Source: DAOTXL01 sp034435455
GTDB taxonomy: Bacteria > Chloroflexota > Anaerolineae > JAAYZQ01
Direction of reading: 5' to 3'
Assembly: GCA_034435455.1 (NCBI GenBank)
Contig: DAOTXL010000094.1
Location: 100,583 to 164,582, forward strand
DNA length: 64,000 nt
Below the pieces are notes generated by a model. The model searched no databases. It saw only the letters and a list, made by a program, of their open reading frames with translations, and was not told where the DNA came from. Every line of letters starts with the position of its first letter. Position 1 is the first letter of the stretch. Positions 14,827 to 23,611 of the stretch are shown here, one piece after another. A program made the position numbers and the translations under genes.

Positions 14827-17800
14827 TTACGGCGCGCCTTTTATCACCAGAGGCAGGTAAACATAGCGGAAAACGGGCGGTAGCTCGATGGTGGTGCAAA
14901 CGGTATAAGCGTTGTTGGTCGGGTCCGGGTCCTCTGGGGCTGCTTCACCGGCGGCCAGGAACCGGGCCACGTTGCACACCGGCCGGCCGTCGGTGATCGC
15001 CCTGGTCACCTGGACGACGAGGGTTCCGCCGCCGACAAAGCCGGAAACCACGTCGGTCAACTGCCAGATGACCGCGTGAGCGGTGTCGCTATAGGTGCCG
15101 CCGCTGCCGGTGATATACTCCACCTCGGCCGGCAACCCATCCCACACCTCAGCCCGGGAGACCATATCGGGGCCCAGAGAGCCGAAGGCCAGGGTGTAGG
15201 TCAGATAGGCGCCGACGGTGGCCGTTGGCGGTGCCGTTTTGGTGATCCACAGGTCGGCAGCGCCGGCCAGAGGCTCCAGTTCCAGGTCATGGGTTACAAC
15301 CTGACAGGAGGCGACAGCCGCTTCGACCGGCCCGGCGGGGTGGTAGCCGGCCAGAGTGGCAGTGAGGGTGTAGGATCCGCTTTCCAGCAGGAACTCGTAA
15401 AGGCCATCTGCCCCGGTGGTCGTGGTGAACAGGTCGCCGCTGCTCCAGCTTTGGGCTGTGACGACGGCATCGGCCAGCGGCTGGCCGCCGACGGCGCTGC
15501 GCACCTGGCCCGACAACCACCCCAGGTTATCCGGCAAAAGGGCAAAATCCTGCACCGTCTCGGTGCCGCTATAGACCGTGACGGCGACCGGATCCAAGGG
15601 GCAGGCCGGCCAGCCCCCCACGGTCAGCGTGTACCGGTCGGCGCACAGCGTGCCGGAGTAAAAGCCGGTGGTGCCCGTCGTAAAGGTGAACAGTTCGCCG
15701 CCGGTAAAAGCTTCGGCGCTGACCGTGGCCCCGGCAATCGGATCGCCGCCGATGGCGTTGCTGACGGTGCCCTGCAGGGTGCCCAGGCCCTGCCCGGCAG
15801 GGTGGCCGCCGATGACCGGGTAAAAGGCCACGGCCAGCGTGTCGGTGGGGATGGCCGCAGAGTGAAAGCTGTAGCCCAGGCCGCGCGTGCCGTCGCTGTT
15901 TTCGATGCCCACGCTGGTCCAACTGCTGTCGCTCACCTCCAGATATTGGAAGAGGACCTCCCCCGTATCCAGGTCCAGGACGATCTCAAAGGTCTCCGGA
16001 TCGCCGGCGGGCCAGTGCTCCACCTGGTAGAACTCGATGACAAACAGGTGGCCGTCCACCAGTTGGGTATAGATCTTGCCCTGACTGCCGTTGGCCGGGT
16101 TCAGGTCATCCCAGAAAGCGTAGAGGGCGTTGTTGGGCGGAAAGGTGGAGGGGATGGCGTTGCCGCCGGGATAGCTCGACCCGGCGCCGAAGGTGACGAA
16201 ACCGTTGGAACCGATGTAGAGGGCGTTGTAGTTCGTGCCGTAGAAGGGGAACTGCCTGCTGCCCAGAGAGACATACTGGCTGGCATCGTCGCCCAGGTTG
16301 TAGGGCGTGCCGGTAGCGGTGATGTCAATCCAGGCAAACTCGGGTCCGCAGGGCCGCAGGTTGTCGCGCACATAGTAGCCGATCTCCGGCTGAAGTTGAA
16401 AATCCTCGACCCGATTGCCCTGGATGACAATGGGCCGTTCCTGGGGAGCGTAACCGGGGCTGCTGGCGCGCAGGATGTAGCTGCCCTCCGCTACCTGGAG
16501 GGCATATCCGCCGCTGGCCGGGTTGGTGGGGGTCGAGACCGGCGTGCCCAGCAGGCTGAGGGTGGCCCACAGCGGCGTGCCCGTGTCCTGCCCGGTGACC
16601 ATTCCGGAGAGGATCCACACCGGGGCCGGGTCCAGCGCCAGGTCCAGGTCGGTGGCCGTGTCTTTGACCACGGCCACTCCGGTCGCCCCTGCCGGCAGGT
16701 AGCCGTACAGCGTGGCCGTGACGTCATAGGTGGCGGCCAGCAGGGTCTCGGCATAGCCGCCGCCGGCGTCGGTGACGGCCCGGCGGGTCAGGCGGTTGTC
16801 GGCCTGGACGATCTCCAGGTCCACGCCGGGGAGGGGGAGGCCTGTGTTGCTGGCGGTGACGGTGCCGCTCAGCGTGCCCAGGCCGGTGTCGGTGGCCGAT
16901 TGCACGGCCGCCAGGGCGTCCATGATGCCCCAGCCCCACACGTTGTTGGGCCGCCCTGCAGGGCCGTTGGGCGGGCATTGGGTGTCTATCTTGGGTTGGG
17001 CGCTGGCCTCGACGATCTGGAAGGTGGTGTCCAGGTCGCCGATGAGAGCCGGCTGGGCCGACCACAGCAGGGCGATCAGGCCGGCGGTGTGGGGCGAGGC
17101 CATAGAGGTGCCCTGCATGGAGCTATAGCCGCCGCCCGGCGTGGAGGAGCGGATGCTGACCCCCGGCGCGGCGATGTCCGGCTTGATCCGCGTCTCGCCG
17201 TCCACGGTCACCGGGCCCCGGCTGGAAAAGCCGGCGATGGTATCCCCCTGGGCAAAGGCGGCGGTGGCCAGCAGCTCCGGGTAGTGGCCGGGGTTGGTGA
17301 TGGTCTCACACGACGATCCGCTGTTGCCCCCCGACTTGGCGATGGCGATGCCGGCGGCGTAGAGGGCTTGGGCCGCGTCGCGCAGCGTGTCGGGGTCGCA
17401 GCCCTCGCTGCCGGGGCACGACCAGGAGTTGTTGATGACGTGGGGGGCCTTGCCGGGGTCGGGGTCGGTGCCGTTCACGCGGGTGGGGGCCAGGAACCAC
17501 TCCCAGCACTCGATATATTTGGATGCCTTCCACACGCCGCCGGAGGAATCAACCTTGCAGGCGATCCATTGAGCACCGGGGGCCATGCCGATCTGATTGC
17601 CTGCGCCGTCGTCGCCGACCATGGTGCCGGTGGTGTGGGTGCCGTGGCCGTTGGGGTCGGTGGGCACCGTGTACTCGCCAAAGGTGTCGTACCAGTTATA
17701 GTCGTGGTCAAAGAGGCCGCCGCCCAGGTTGCCCCGGTACTGCGCCACCAGGGCGGGGTGGGTATAGTCCACGCCGGTATCGCAACTGCCGACGACGATA

Positions 17801-18333
17801 TTCTGGCCGGTATAGCCCAGCGCCCACACATCGTCGGCGTTGAGGCGGGCGATGTTCCACTCCACGCCGTTCGCTGCCGGGGGGGCGGGCGGGCCGGGCG
17901 GCGGGTCGTCCAGGCCGTCGAAAGCCGGGTCGGCGACGACGCGGGCCACCTCAGGCCGGGCGGCCAGCTTGCGGGCCAGAGCCTCGTCGCCGGTCACGCG
18001 CAGGGCATTGACGATAAAGAAGGGATGGTAAGGCACCCCCCAGGCATCCAGGTCGGCGCGGAGGCGGGCCTGGCTCTGCCCGGCGACGGCGCGCAGGGCC
18101 TGATAGACATACGCGACCCGCGCCGTGCGGTTCTCCACCGCCGCCGCACCGCTCAAGTCGGCCTGGGGCTTGAGAAAGACCAGGAAATCGGTCGGGCCGG
18201 GCGCGACCTGCAACTCGTTCAGCAGGCGGGGATCGAGGCGGGAGGGCTCCGCGCCCAGGGCGGCCGGGACGGTGGCGATCAACAGCACGGCTGCCGCCAG
18301 CCAGACGAACAGGCGCAAGGATGGCTGTTTCAT
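14827..18333 (-). CDS. Secreted S8 (subtilisin-like) peptidase with repeat domains and YLP C-terminal tail
   Basis: A 1168-aa exported protease. A signal peptide (LFVWLAAAVLLIATVPAALG) is followed by an I9-type propeptide to about residue 140. The S8 domain has catalytic Asp185 (SCDTGVD), His230 (NGHGTHTTG) and Ser410 (QGTSMASPHTAG). C-terminal to it are several carboxypeptidase-regulatory-like repeats (for example LSGTVTASNTGLPLPGVDLE), a beta-sandwich between them, and a DUF11-like domain (DLWITKTAPPTATVGAYLTY). The end, RYVYLPLVIKGAP, is the putative sorting tail. ATG 18333 is preferred over GTG 18342 from spacing to GGGGAG. It is a tandem paralogue of the next gene, about 150 bp away. Confidence 0.9.
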   Translation of the reverse strand: MKQPSLRLFVWLAAAVLLIATVPAALGAEPSRLDPRLLNELQVAPGPTDFLVFLKPQADLSGAAAVENRTARVAYVYQALRAVAGQSQARLRADLDAWGVPYHPFFIVNALRVTGDEALARKLAARPEVARVVADPAFDGLDDPPPGPPAPPAANGVEWNIARLNADDVWALGYTGQNIVVGSCDTGVDYTHPALVAQYRGNLGGGLFDHDYNWYDTFGEYTVPTDPNGHGTHTTGTMVGDDGAGNQIGMAPGAQWIACKVDSSGGVWKASKYIECWEWFLAPTRVNGTDPDPGKAPHVINNSWSCPGSEGCDPDTLRDAAQALYAAGIAIAKSGGNSGSSCETITNPGHYPELLATAAFAQGDTIAGFSSRGPVTVDGETRIKPDIAAPGVSIRSSTPGGGYSSMQGTSMASPHTAGLIALLWSAQPALIGDLDTTFQIVEASAQPKIDTQCPPNGPAGRPNNVWGWGIMDALAAVQSATDTGLGTLSGTVTASNTGLPLPGVDLEIVQADNRLTRRAVTDAGGGYAETLLAATYDVTATLYGYLPAGATGVAVVKDTATDLDLALDPAPVWILSGMVTGQDTGTPLWATLSLLGTPVSTPTNPASGGYALQVAEGSYILRASSPGYAPQERPIVIQGNRVEDFQLQPEIGYYVRDNLRPCGPEFAWIDITATGTPYNLGDDASQYVSLGSRQFPFYGTNYNALYIGSNGFVTFGAGSSYPGGNAIPSTFPPNNALYAFWDDLNPANGSQGKIYTQLVDGHLFVIEFYQVEHWPAGDPETFEIVLDLDTGEVLFQYLEVSDSSWTSVGIENSDGTRGLGYSFHSAAIPTDTLAVAFYPVIGGHPAGQGLGTLQGTVSNAIGGDPIAGATVSAEAFTGGELFTFTTGTTGFYSGTLCADRYTLTVGGWPACPLDPVAVTVYSGTETVQDFALLPDNLGWLSGQVRSAVGGQPLADAVVTAQSWSSGDLFTTTTGADGLYEFLLESGSYTLTATLAGYHPAGPVEAAVASCQVVTHDLELEPLAGAADLWITKTAPPTATVGAYLTYTLAFGSLGPDMVSRAEVWDGLPAEVEYITGSGGTYSDTAHAVIWQLTDVVSGFVGGGTLVVQVTRAITDGRPVCNVARFLAAGEAAPEDPDPTNNAYTVCTTIELPPVFRYVYLPLVIKGAP

Positions 18334-18431
18334 TGCTGACACTCCCCACTGGCCGGGTGCCTGCCTGCCCGATGGGCTCTCGGCGGGTCTGCGACCTGCC
18401 GCATAGACCGGCGTTGAGCAATGGTGGCAGG

Positions 18432-18466
18432 CAGGTGCCAGGCACGCCGGTGGTGCCAGGCACCTG
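18432..18466. repeat. Imperfect hairpin between the two peptidase genes
   Basis: CAGGTGCCAGGCAC (18432-18445) and GTGCCAGGCACCTG (18453-18466) pair with one mismatch around a 7-nt loop. GTGCCAGGCACC-type hairpins occur as dispersed elements in other genomes, as far as I recall. It could also attenuate transcription between the peptidase genes. Confidence 0.4.
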
Positions 18467-18480
18467 AGCCTGAATCAAGA

Positions 18481-21400
18481 CTATGGTGTGCCCTTGATGA
18501 CAACAGGCAGGTAAACCTTCCAGATCAGAGGGGCTACGGTAACGGTCTGGGTGGTGACGGCCGTACCGCCGCAGTTGGTGGCGGTCAGGACCACGGTATA
18601 GTCACCGGGCAGGGTGTAGGTGTGGACGACGGTGACCCCCGCATCCTGGCCCCCGTCGCCGAAATCCCAGGTGAAGGAGATAGGCAGCGTGCCGCTGGCA
18701 GTGCCGGTGAAGGCCACAGCCTGGCCGACAAGGGGCTCCGGCGGCGCCCAGCCAAAGTCAACCCCCTGCACCGGCGTGCAGGATGAGCGGACAGTCAGGG
18801 TGTGAGTGGCGACGTCGGTGGCCCCCTCGCAGTTGGTGGCGGTCAGGACCACGGTATAGTCGCCGGGCAGGGTGTAGGTGTGGACGGCTGTGGCCCCCAC
18901 CCCCTGGCCCCCGTCGCCGAAATCCCAGGTGAAGGAGATGGGCAGGGTGCCGCTGGCCGTGCCGGTGAAGGCCACCGGTTCGCCAACCAGGGGCGACGGT
19001 GGGGTCCAGTCAAAGTCGGCGTCGTACACCGGCACGCACGGCTGCCGTTCCAGGGCAAAGTCCTGAACCGTCTGGGTGCCGCTGATGACGGCAACGCGCA
19101 CCTCCTCGCCGGGCAGGTAGCCGGGAGCGGTGGCGGTCATCGTGTACCAGTCGGCGCACAGCGTGCCGGAATAGAGGCCCAAAGCATCGGTCGTGAAGGT
19201 AAAGGTCTCGCCGCCGGTAAAGGCCACGGCGCTGACCGTCGCCCCGGCGATGGGGTCGCCTGTGCCGGCGTCGGTGACGGTGCCGGACAGCTCCCCCTCG
19301 CTGCCGGCCGGCGGCGGCGTGCCAAAGTTCGGATAAAAGTCCACGGCCACGCCGTCGGCGATGAGCGCCGGATCGCCATAGGCGTACTGGGTGGCCTCGG
19401 TGCCGGTGGCGTTCTCCACGCCCACCACCACGTCGGTTGGATCGTTGACGGTCAGGAACTGGATCGCCACCTTGCCGGTGTCCAGGTCGAGGATGATCTC
19501 AAAGGTCTCGGGGTTGCCGTCGGGAAAGTGCTGCACCTGGTACCACTCGATGACATAGTAGCGGTCTGCCAGATAGGCGGTATAGATGGTGCCCTGAGCG
19601 CAGGAGGCGGGATTCAGGTCGGTGCTGAAGGCATAGATGCCGTTGTTGGGAGTGGCCGGGTCGGGGATGGGACCGCTCCATTTGCTGTCGCCGGCGCCAA
19701 AGGTGACGAGGCCGTTCGAACCGACATACAGGCCGGTGTAGGTCTGGCCGTAGAAGGTGAACGACCGGCCTGTCGGCAGGGGGACGTAGAGGTTCGAGTC
19801 GTCGCTCAGGCAGCGGGCGGTGCCGCCGCTGGCATCCATCCAGTCGAAGGCCGGGCCGTTGCAATGATCCGCCGTCCGCAGATAATAGTTCTGGATGGCC
19901 GGCAGGTCAAAGTTCTCGGTGAGGTTCTGATCCACCGTGACCTGGCGCTCGACTTTGGAGTGGCCTGGACTGGTGACCTGCATCCACCAGGTGCCCTGGG
20001 CCACTGTGGCCGAGTAGACACCGCTATTCGGGTCGGCATCGGTGCTGACAGGCGTCTCTTCAAAGAGGATGTGGGCGGCCAATGGGTCGCCGGTCTGCGT
20101 TTCGGTGATAACTCCCGACACGGTCCAGATGGGAGCCACCTCCAGGGTGATATTTTGGGTGGTGGTCAGGCCATCCTGGACGACGACGCCGCTGACCGTC
20201 CCGGGCAGGTACCCGTAGTGGGTGGCCGTGATGTCATAGGTGGCAGCAGGCAGGCTGCGGCTGTATTCTCCGCCGACATCGCTGCTACCGTGGAACGGCC
20301 AGCCGGTGGCTGTGTCCTGGAAGGTGATTTCGGCCCCGGCGATGGGCGTTCCGCTGCCGCTCTCCACCACCTGCCCCTCCAGGCTGCCCAGTCCCAGGCT
20401 CTGGGCCATCAGCACGGCCGCTTCCACATCGAGGATACCCCAGCCCCACACGTCGTTGGGATGGTCGGTGTAGGGCGGGCACTGGTTGCTGATTTTCGGC
20501 TCGGCCGTCTGTTTGAGGATCATCTGCAAGATATCCACCTTGCCCGCCAGGGCCGGGTTGGCCGAGACGAGCAGGGCCACCGCACCGGTGACGTGGGGGC
20601 AGGCCATGCTGGTGCCCTGCATGGAGCTATAGCCGTTGCCCGGCACCGAGGAGCGGACGTTGACGCCCGGTGCGGCAATATCGGGCTTGACGAACTGATC
20701 GTGGCCGATGGTCACCGGGCCGCGGCTGGAAAAGCTGGCGATGGTATCGCCCTGGGCAAAGGCGGCGGTGGCCGTCACCTCCGGCCACTGGCCGGGATTG
20801 GTGATGGTGCCGCAACCGGGACCGGTGTTGCCTGCCGATTTGGCGTAAAAGATGCCGGCTGCGGTCAGGGTCTGGATGATGGGGTGATAATTGGTGCCGG
20901 CGCTGCTCCACGAATTGTTGATGACATGGGGAGCCAGGTTGGGGTCCGGGTTGTTGCCATACAGGTCGGTGGGGGCCAGGAACCATTGGAAACACTCGAA
21001 GGGGCCGACATAGGGGCTGCCGATGCCGGGGCAGGCGATCCATTTGGCGCCGGGGGCCATGCCGATCTGGTTGGCGCCGCCATCATCGCCGACGATGGTG
21101 CCCATGGTGTGGGTGCCGTGGCTGTCATAGTCGGTGGGCACGGTGGTCATACCGCCGTCGTACCAGTTGTAGTTGTGGTCGTAGAGACCACCGCCCAGGT
21201 TGCCCCGGTAGGAGTTGATCAGCGCCGGGTGGTCCCACTGCACGCCGGTATCCAGGTCGCCGACCACAGCACCGGTGCCGGTGATGCCCAGAGCCCACAC
21301 GTCGGGGGCGCCGACGCGGCTGATGTTCCACTCGACGGCTTCAGGCCCGGCCTTGACCGGGGGGGAGGGTTCGATGTCCAGGATCGGCTTGTGCTCATAG

Positions 21401-21813
21401 ATGATCTCGGCCACGTCGGGGCGGGCAGCCATTTTCAGCAGCAGGGCCTTGTCGCCGCGCACCTTGACCATGTTGCGGATCCACATCGGCTTGAAAGAGA
21501 CCCCCTCGGCTTTCAGGGCTTGCAGGAGGGGGCCTTGCGTTTTGGCGGCCACCTCGGTCAGGGCGTCATAGACGTACTGGCCTTTGGCCTCCTTGGTGGG
21601 CAGCGAGCTGGCGGCCGACAGGTCGGCCTGGATCTTGAGAACGACATAGAAATCGGCCTGGCCTTCTGCTTCGATGACGGTCAGGATGTAGGGGTCAAAG
21701 GGGGCCAGGCCGGAGGGGGGTGGGGCGGGCGGGGGTGCAGCGACGGCCAACGGCACAGCCGTCAACAGCACGACCACCGCCAACCAGACGGTGAACGGAA
21801 AGGTTTTGTGCAT
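18481..21813 (-). CDS. Secreted S8 (subtilisin-like) peptidase with two PKD domains and YLP C-terminal tail
   Basis: An 1110-aa exported protease with a strong start (AAGGAGGG 8-9 nt before ATG) and a signal peptide (residues 1-25). A propeptide to about residue 145 is followed by the S8 domain with Asp188 (GDLDTGVQW), His232 (SHGTHTMG) and Ser402 (QGTSMACPHVTG). Then come carboxypeptidase-regulatory-like repeats and two PKD domains near the C-terminus (FTWDFGDGGQ in each). The PKD units are near-identical DNA copies with a 258-bp period (18572 and 18830). The end WKVYLPVVIKGTP matches the neighbouring peptidase. It presumably degrades extracellular protein. The gene has its own promoter inside the 3' end of the glycosyltransferase gene. 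Confidence 0.92.
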   Translation of the reverse strand: MHKTFPFTVWLAVVVLLTAVPLAVAAPPPAPPPSGLAPFDPYILTVIEAEGQADFYVVLKIQADLSAASSLPTKEAKGQYVYDALTEVAAKTQGPLLQALKAEGVSFKPMWIRNMVKVRGDKALLLKMAARPDVAEIIYEHKPILDIEPSPPVKAGPEAVEWNISRVGAPDVWALGITGTGAVVGDLDTGVQWDHPALINSYRGNLGGGLYDHNYNWYDGGMTTVPTDYDSHGTHTMGTIVGDDGGANQIGMAPGAKWIACPGIGSPYVGPFECFQWFLAPTDLYGNNPDPNLAPHVINNSWSSAGTNYHPIIQTLTAAGIFYAKSAGNTGPGCGTITNPGQWPEVTATAAFAQGDTIASFSSRGPVTIGHDQFVKPDIAAPGVNVRSSVPGNGYSSMQGTSMACPHVTGAVALLVSANPALAGKVDILQMILKQTAEPKISNQCPPYTDHPNDVWGWGILDVEAAVLMAQSLGLGSLEGQVVESGSGTPIAGAEITFQDTATGWPFHGSSDVGGEYSRSLPAATYDITATHYGYLPGTVSGVVVQDGLTTTQNITLEVAPIWTVSGVITETQTGDPLAAHILFEETPVSTDADPNSGVYSATVAQGTWWMQVTSPGHSKVERQVTVDQNLTENFDLPAIQNYYLRTADHCNGPAFDWMDASGGTARCLSDDSNLYVPLPTGRSFTFYGQTYTGLYVGSNGLVTFGAGDSKWSGPIPDPATPNNGIYAFSTDLNPASCAQGTIYTAYLADRYYVIEWYQVQHFPDGNPETFEIILDLDTGKVAIQFLTVNDPTDVVVGVENATGTEATQYAYGDPALIADGVAVDFYPNFGTPPPAGSEGELSGTVTDAGTGDPIAGATVSAVAFTGGETFTFTTDALGLYSGTLCADWYTMTATAPGYLPGEEVRVAVISGTQTVQDFALERQPCVPVYDADFDWTPPSPLVGEPVAFTGTASGTLPISFTWDFGDGGQGVGATAVHTYTLPGDYTVVLTATNCEGATDVATHTLTVRSSCTPVQGVDFGWAPPEPLVGQAVAFTGTASGTLPISFTWDFGDGGQDAGVTVVHTYTLPGDYTVVLTATNCGGTAVTTQTVTVAPLIWKVYLPVVIKGTP

Positions 21814-21890
21814 CGTATTCCCTCCTTAAATTTTTGTGCCGGCGTTACAGCCGGATCCCTCAACTGGGGATATTCCCCGACGGTGAACAG

Positions 21891-21919
21891 AGTGTATCAT
21901 GGACGGGCAGGAAAGTCAA
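21891..21919 (-). promoter_or_regulatory. Promoter of the PKD-domain peptidase gene, with nearby palindrome
   Basis: Minus strand: TTGACT (21919-21914), 17-nt spacer, TACACT (21896-21891), giving a leader of about 70 nt. The leader region contains the palindrome GGGGA-TAT-TCCCC (21866-21878), a possible operator. The -35 box overlaps the glycosyltransferase stop. Confidence 0.55.
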
Positions 21920-23018
21920 GGGGCCGCCGACCGCCGATCTGTTCAAGGAGTTCGTCGTAGTAGGGGGCCATCTGCCGCCAGTCAAAGCGGGCCATCTGCT
22001 GTTGCAGGGAAAAGCGGCGGATCTCCTCGATGTGGGTGATGGCGTACCGCAGGTGGGCCAGCAACCCCTCGAAATCGCTGTACAGGCAGGCGTCGTGGTG
22101 TTCGGGCGGGATCAGCTCCGGGTAGGTCAGCCGGCGGGGCAGGATCGGGAAGCAGCCGCAGTAGCAGGCCTCGACCACCGCCGCTCCAAAGAACTCGTGG
22201 ACGGCGGTGGACACGACCATGTCGGCCTGCCACAGCAGCCGGGCATAGTCGGCCATCTCTTCGGCATAGCCGAAATGGACGATGCGGTCGGGCAGGCGCT
22301 GACGCGCCTCCAGGAATTCGCCCGGCCGGTTGCGCTGGCTTTCGCCCAGCAGGATAAGGCCAAAGTCCAGGCCTTCATCGGCCAGGGTGTAGAGGGCTTG
22401 AAAGAAGGTCTGGGGGTCCTTGTCGTACTCCCAGCGGTGGTTCCACAGGATAAGGGGGCGGCCGGCATACCTTTCCGCCGGCCGATGAGCGTCCAGCCGG
22501 GCCAGGTCGAGGCCCAGGGGCAGGACCTGGGCTTTCCGGCGCAGGGCAGCCACGGCCCACAGTTCGTTATAGTCGGGAAAGTGTTTGAGGAGGCGGGGCA
22601 GTTCGTCGAGAAAGGCGTCCCGGTGATAGGCGGAGTTAAAGAACACCGCGTCGGCGCACAGGGCGCTGACGGCGTTGATAAAGCCGTAGTGCAGGTCCCG
22701 CTTCTCGCCCGGCAGGAGGGGATAGGTGAGCTGGTTCTCGTGGAAGTAGAGGGCCACCGGCACGCCGGCCAGCCGCCCTCCGGCAAGGGTCAGGAAGACC
22801 GGCAGGTTGAGCATCTCGGAAGCCAGGATCAGGTCGGGGGGCGGGTCGAGTTCCTGGGCCAGGCGCGCCAGGGTGACGGCGCCGCCCAGCATCCGCCACT
22901 TCCAGAAGCGGCCCGGCAGGGTGAGCAGGCGCACCGTGTGGCGGCTGTAGGCCTGATAGCCGTCGGCCCAGGCCCGGTGCGAGCCGGTGTAGTAGGGTTC
23001 GACAAGCCAGAGGTTCAT
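21897..23018 (-). CDS. DUF3524 glycosyltransferase, tRNA-queuosine mannosyltransferase (QTMAN/GTDC1)-like
   Basis: A 373-aa GT-B fold protein. The N-terminus MNLWLVEPYYTGSHRAWADG is the DUF3524 (now QTMAN N-terminal) signature. ALYFHENQLTYP, DAVFFNSAYHRDAFL and WNHRWEYDKDP follow, and the C-terminal nucleotide-sugar site is FFGAAVVEACYCGCFPILP. In animals the family member GTDC1/QTMAN mannosylates tRNA queuosine; whether bacterial homologues do the same is not settled. ATG 23018 is preferred because the conserved motif begins there, although AGAGGA is somewhat far. It stands alone on the minus strand with a long upstream gap. Confidence 0.85.
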   Translation of the reverse strand: MNLWLVEPYYTGSHRAWADGYQAYSRHTVRLLTLPGRFWKWRMLGGAVTLARLAQELDPPPDLILASEMLNLPVFLTLAGGRLAGVPVALYFHENQLTYPLLPGEKRDLHYGFINAVSALCADAVFFNSAYHRDAFLDELPRLLKHFPDYNELWAVAALRRKAQVLPLGLDLARLDAHRPAERYAGRPLILWNHRWEYDKDPQTFFQALYTLADEGLDFGLILLGESQRNRPGEFLEARQRLPDRIVHFGYAEEMADYARLLWQADMVVSTAVHEFFGAAVVEACYCGCFPILPRRLTYPELIPPEHHDACLYSDFEGLLAHLRYAITHIEEIRRFSLQQQMARFDWRQMAPYYDELLEQIGGRRPLDFPARP

Positions 23019-23611
23019 GGGTTGGCGGGTTCCTCTGTTCAATCTGACTCGGCAAGGTCAAATTCGGATGGCGACAAGCCCGACCTGGATGGCCACGGAT
23101 GCCCGGAAGGCAGGGGCCGTTCCCTGTCCGAATCCTTCTGTGTATCGGTGTCCGGGTCCGTGTTGTGCTCGAATCGCAATACGTTGATCTACGTCGTGAT
23201 CAACGCTAATGCCTTGCACCGCGTTCGCGCTGCCAAGGCCAGGGCGCCAACCTGGTCGTTATGTTATGTCCGACCCTCCCGTCATGGCGGGAAGTAGACC
23301 GGCTCCAGGCCAGTATATCATTTTGTTCGCCGGGTGTCAATTTCACAGCCCTCCACCCGGCTTGCTGGACCCCCCATCCCCATTGCCCGGTCTATGAGCA
23401 TGAGGACAGGGCCGCCTCCGCCCATCTGGTCATGACGGAGGATCGGCCCGGTCATCAGCCACTGGGCGAGCTATTGCCGGACAGCGAGATGCACTTTCAG
23501 GTGCAGGTGTGGGTTGGGCGCGGCTGACCACGAATGCCGACCACGAATAGGGCACGAATGGCGACCACGAATGGGGCACGAATGGTCCGCTTTTGTCTGC
23601 GGCTACCGCTT
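23019..23611. other. 593-bp gene gap with possible gene remnant and CACGAAT repeats
   Basis: No intact gene is visible. The plus-strand frame 23390-23527 reads like protein (EDRAASAHLVMTEDRPGHQP, then FQVQVWVGRG before the stop), but has no start or ribosome-binding site. It may be the tail of a decayed gene. The right end carries a CACGAAT repeat array. Promoters for the flanking minus-strand genes are not obvious here. Confidence 0.35.
23526..23585. repeat. CACGAAT short repeat array
   Basis: Five CACGAAT copies start at 23529, 23542, 23553, 23566 and 23577, so the spacing alternates 13, 11, 13, 11 bp. The reverse-complement motif recurs at 43107-43153 with partly the same spacing. It stops just short of the GT2 stop codon. 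Confidence 0.7.

Noticed and set aside
15076..18339. 1087-aa plus-strand open frame
   Set aside because: It is antisense to the first S8 peptidase. The Gly/Ala/Arg-rich product has no domain, while the minus strand has a full catalytic triad and signal peptide.
18802..21960. 1052-aa plus-strand open frame
   Set aside because: It is antisense to the PKD-domain peptidase and its repeats; no domain is visible.
23390..23527. Small secreted protein gene
   Set aside because: The frame looks coding but has no start, no ribosome-binding site and no continuation upstream; it was kept only as a possible remnant.
23526..23585. CRISPR array
   Set aside because: Repeats are only 7 nt with 4-6 nt between them, and no cas genes are near.
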